Shown in pieces: positions 63,538 through 64,000 of a DNA stretch of 64,000 nucleotides. A program made the translations under genes and the position numbers. The notes beneath the pieces were generated by a model. That model searched no databases, was not told where the DNA came from, and saw only the letters and a program-made list of their open reading frames with translations. The stretch comes from Pseudaquabacterium pictum (GTDB taxonomy: Bacteria > Pseudomonadota > Gammaproteobacteria > Burkholderiales > Burkholderiaceae_C), in the NCBI RefSeq assembly GCF_005403045.1, contig NZ_BJCL01000022.1, positions 1-64,000 on the forward strand, given 5' to 3'. Every line of letters starts with the position of its first letter. The stretch's first letter is position 1.

Positions 63538-63564
63538 TCAAGTCTGGCGGCGACGGTCCGATAA
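63538..63564 (+). promoter_or_regulatory. Sigma-28 (FliA)-type promoter for fliS
   Basis: TCAAGTCT, an 11-nt spacer, then TCCGATAA, 52 bp before the fliS ATG. Confidence 0.75.
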
Positions 63565-63615
63565 ATCCTTCAACACCGACGCTTCCGCCCGCCCACCCCC
63601 GACGCCAGGCCCTCC

Positions 63616-64000
63616 ATGTTCAGCGCACCGCACAGCAGTTCCAACCCGCAGGCACGCCAGTTCGCCGGCGCCTACCACCAGGTGGGCGTGCAGACCATGG
63701 TGGCCAGCGCCTCGGCGCACGGCCTGGTGGCACTGCTGTTCGACGGCTTCATGGCCGCGGTGCACCGGGCCAAGGGTGCCATGCGCCAGGGCGACATCGC
63801 GGGCAAGGGCCAGGCCATCGGCCATGCGGTGCGCATCATCGACGAGGGTCTGAAGTCCGCCCTCGACCTCAAGGCCGGCGGCAAGCTCGCGGCCGACCTG
63901 TCCGACCTGTATGCCTACGTCTGCCTGCGCCTGATCCAGGCCAACCTGAACAACGACGAGGCAGCGCTGGACGAATGCCTGACCCTGGTGACGCCGCTGC
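63616..64000 (+). CDS. fliS: Flagellin export chaperone FliS (C-terminus beyond the window)
   Basis: Binds unfolded flagellin in the cytoplasm and hands it to FlhA. 128 residues are visible. After the opening MFSAPHSSSNPQARQFAGAY (conserved Tyr region) come TMVASASAHGLVALLFDGFM and LSDLYAYVCLRLIQANLNND, which define FliS. The last few residues and the stop lie beyond position 64000. It has its own FliA-type promoter. Confidence 0.95.
   Translation, partial: MFSAPHSSSNPQARQFAGAYHQVGVQTMVASASAHGLVALLFDGFMAAVHRAKGAMRQGDIAGKGQAIGHAVRIIDEGLKSALDLKAGGKLAADLSDLYAYVCLRLIQANLNNDEAALDECLTLVTPL

Noticed and set aside
1-64000. Mobile elements, tRNA or rRNA genes
   Set aside because: No transposase, integrase, terminal repeats, tRNA cloverleaf or rRNA sequence was recognised anywhere in the window.

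Overview
The window is high-GC DNA from a flagellated betaproteobacterium. The gene set (flhDC master regulator, motAB, cheYZ, short flagellins of about 287 residues, FliA-type promoters) fits Burkholderiales, perhaps the Rubrivivax/Ideonella/Roseateles side. The genus is an inference from family resemblance only. The whole window is a motility island with flagellar genes at both ends and surface-glycan, acyl-chain and type I secretion genes between them.

Layout. (1) 1-3870, minus: flhB-flhA-flhF, the flagellar export gate and the FlhF GTPase. (2) 4204-22518, plus: one gene for a 6104-residue protein. It is built from 734 consecutive 8-residue units in unbroken register, grouped into roughly 136-residue (17-octad, 408-bp) super-repeats, and ends in a short domain with four EF-hand-like calcium loops. 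It has its own sigma-28 (FliA)-type promoter and a strong terminator. (3) 22691-26357, plus: pseB, a PseA/WbpG-type amidotransferase, and HisH/HisF paralogues, which together suggest an acetamidino-sugar. (4) 26385-38756: a GT-B-like protein, then an acyl-ACP cassette (methyltransferase, KAS III, MaoC-SDR fusion, FkbH, ACP). It converges on a second operon (aminopeptidase-like protein, metallo-beta-lactamase-fold hydrolase, SDR, second ACP, AAC(3)-like acyltransferase, adenylating enzyme). (5) 38947-41904, minus: three glycosyltransferases. (6) 41915-48881, minus: a TolC/HlyD/ABC type I secretion system and a TPR-SPINDLY/OGT-like (GT41) glycosyltransferase. (7) 49038-55828, minus: MCP, cheZ, cheY, motB, motA, a membrane-attached methyltransferase, flhC, flhD. 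(8) 56147-64000, plus: a membrane-tethered CheY-like receiver, a protein with weak sulfotransferase resemblance, three tandem flagellin genes, fliD and the start of fliS.

How it may work together (inference). FlhDC starts the cascade. FliA-type promoters drive motA, the MCP gene, two flagellin genes, fliD, fliS and also the giant repeat gene, so the giant protein would be made when the filament is built. The nearby type I secretion system, with an inactive peptidase-like N-domain and no leader-peptide processing, is the natural exporter candidate. The GT41 enzyme in the same strand run could glycosylate the Ser/Thr-rich octads or the flagellins. The sugar and acyl genes probably make an acylated, nitrogen-rich glycan for flagellin or another surface polymer. 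The least expected element is this motility-coupled, secreted, two-level octad-repeat giant.
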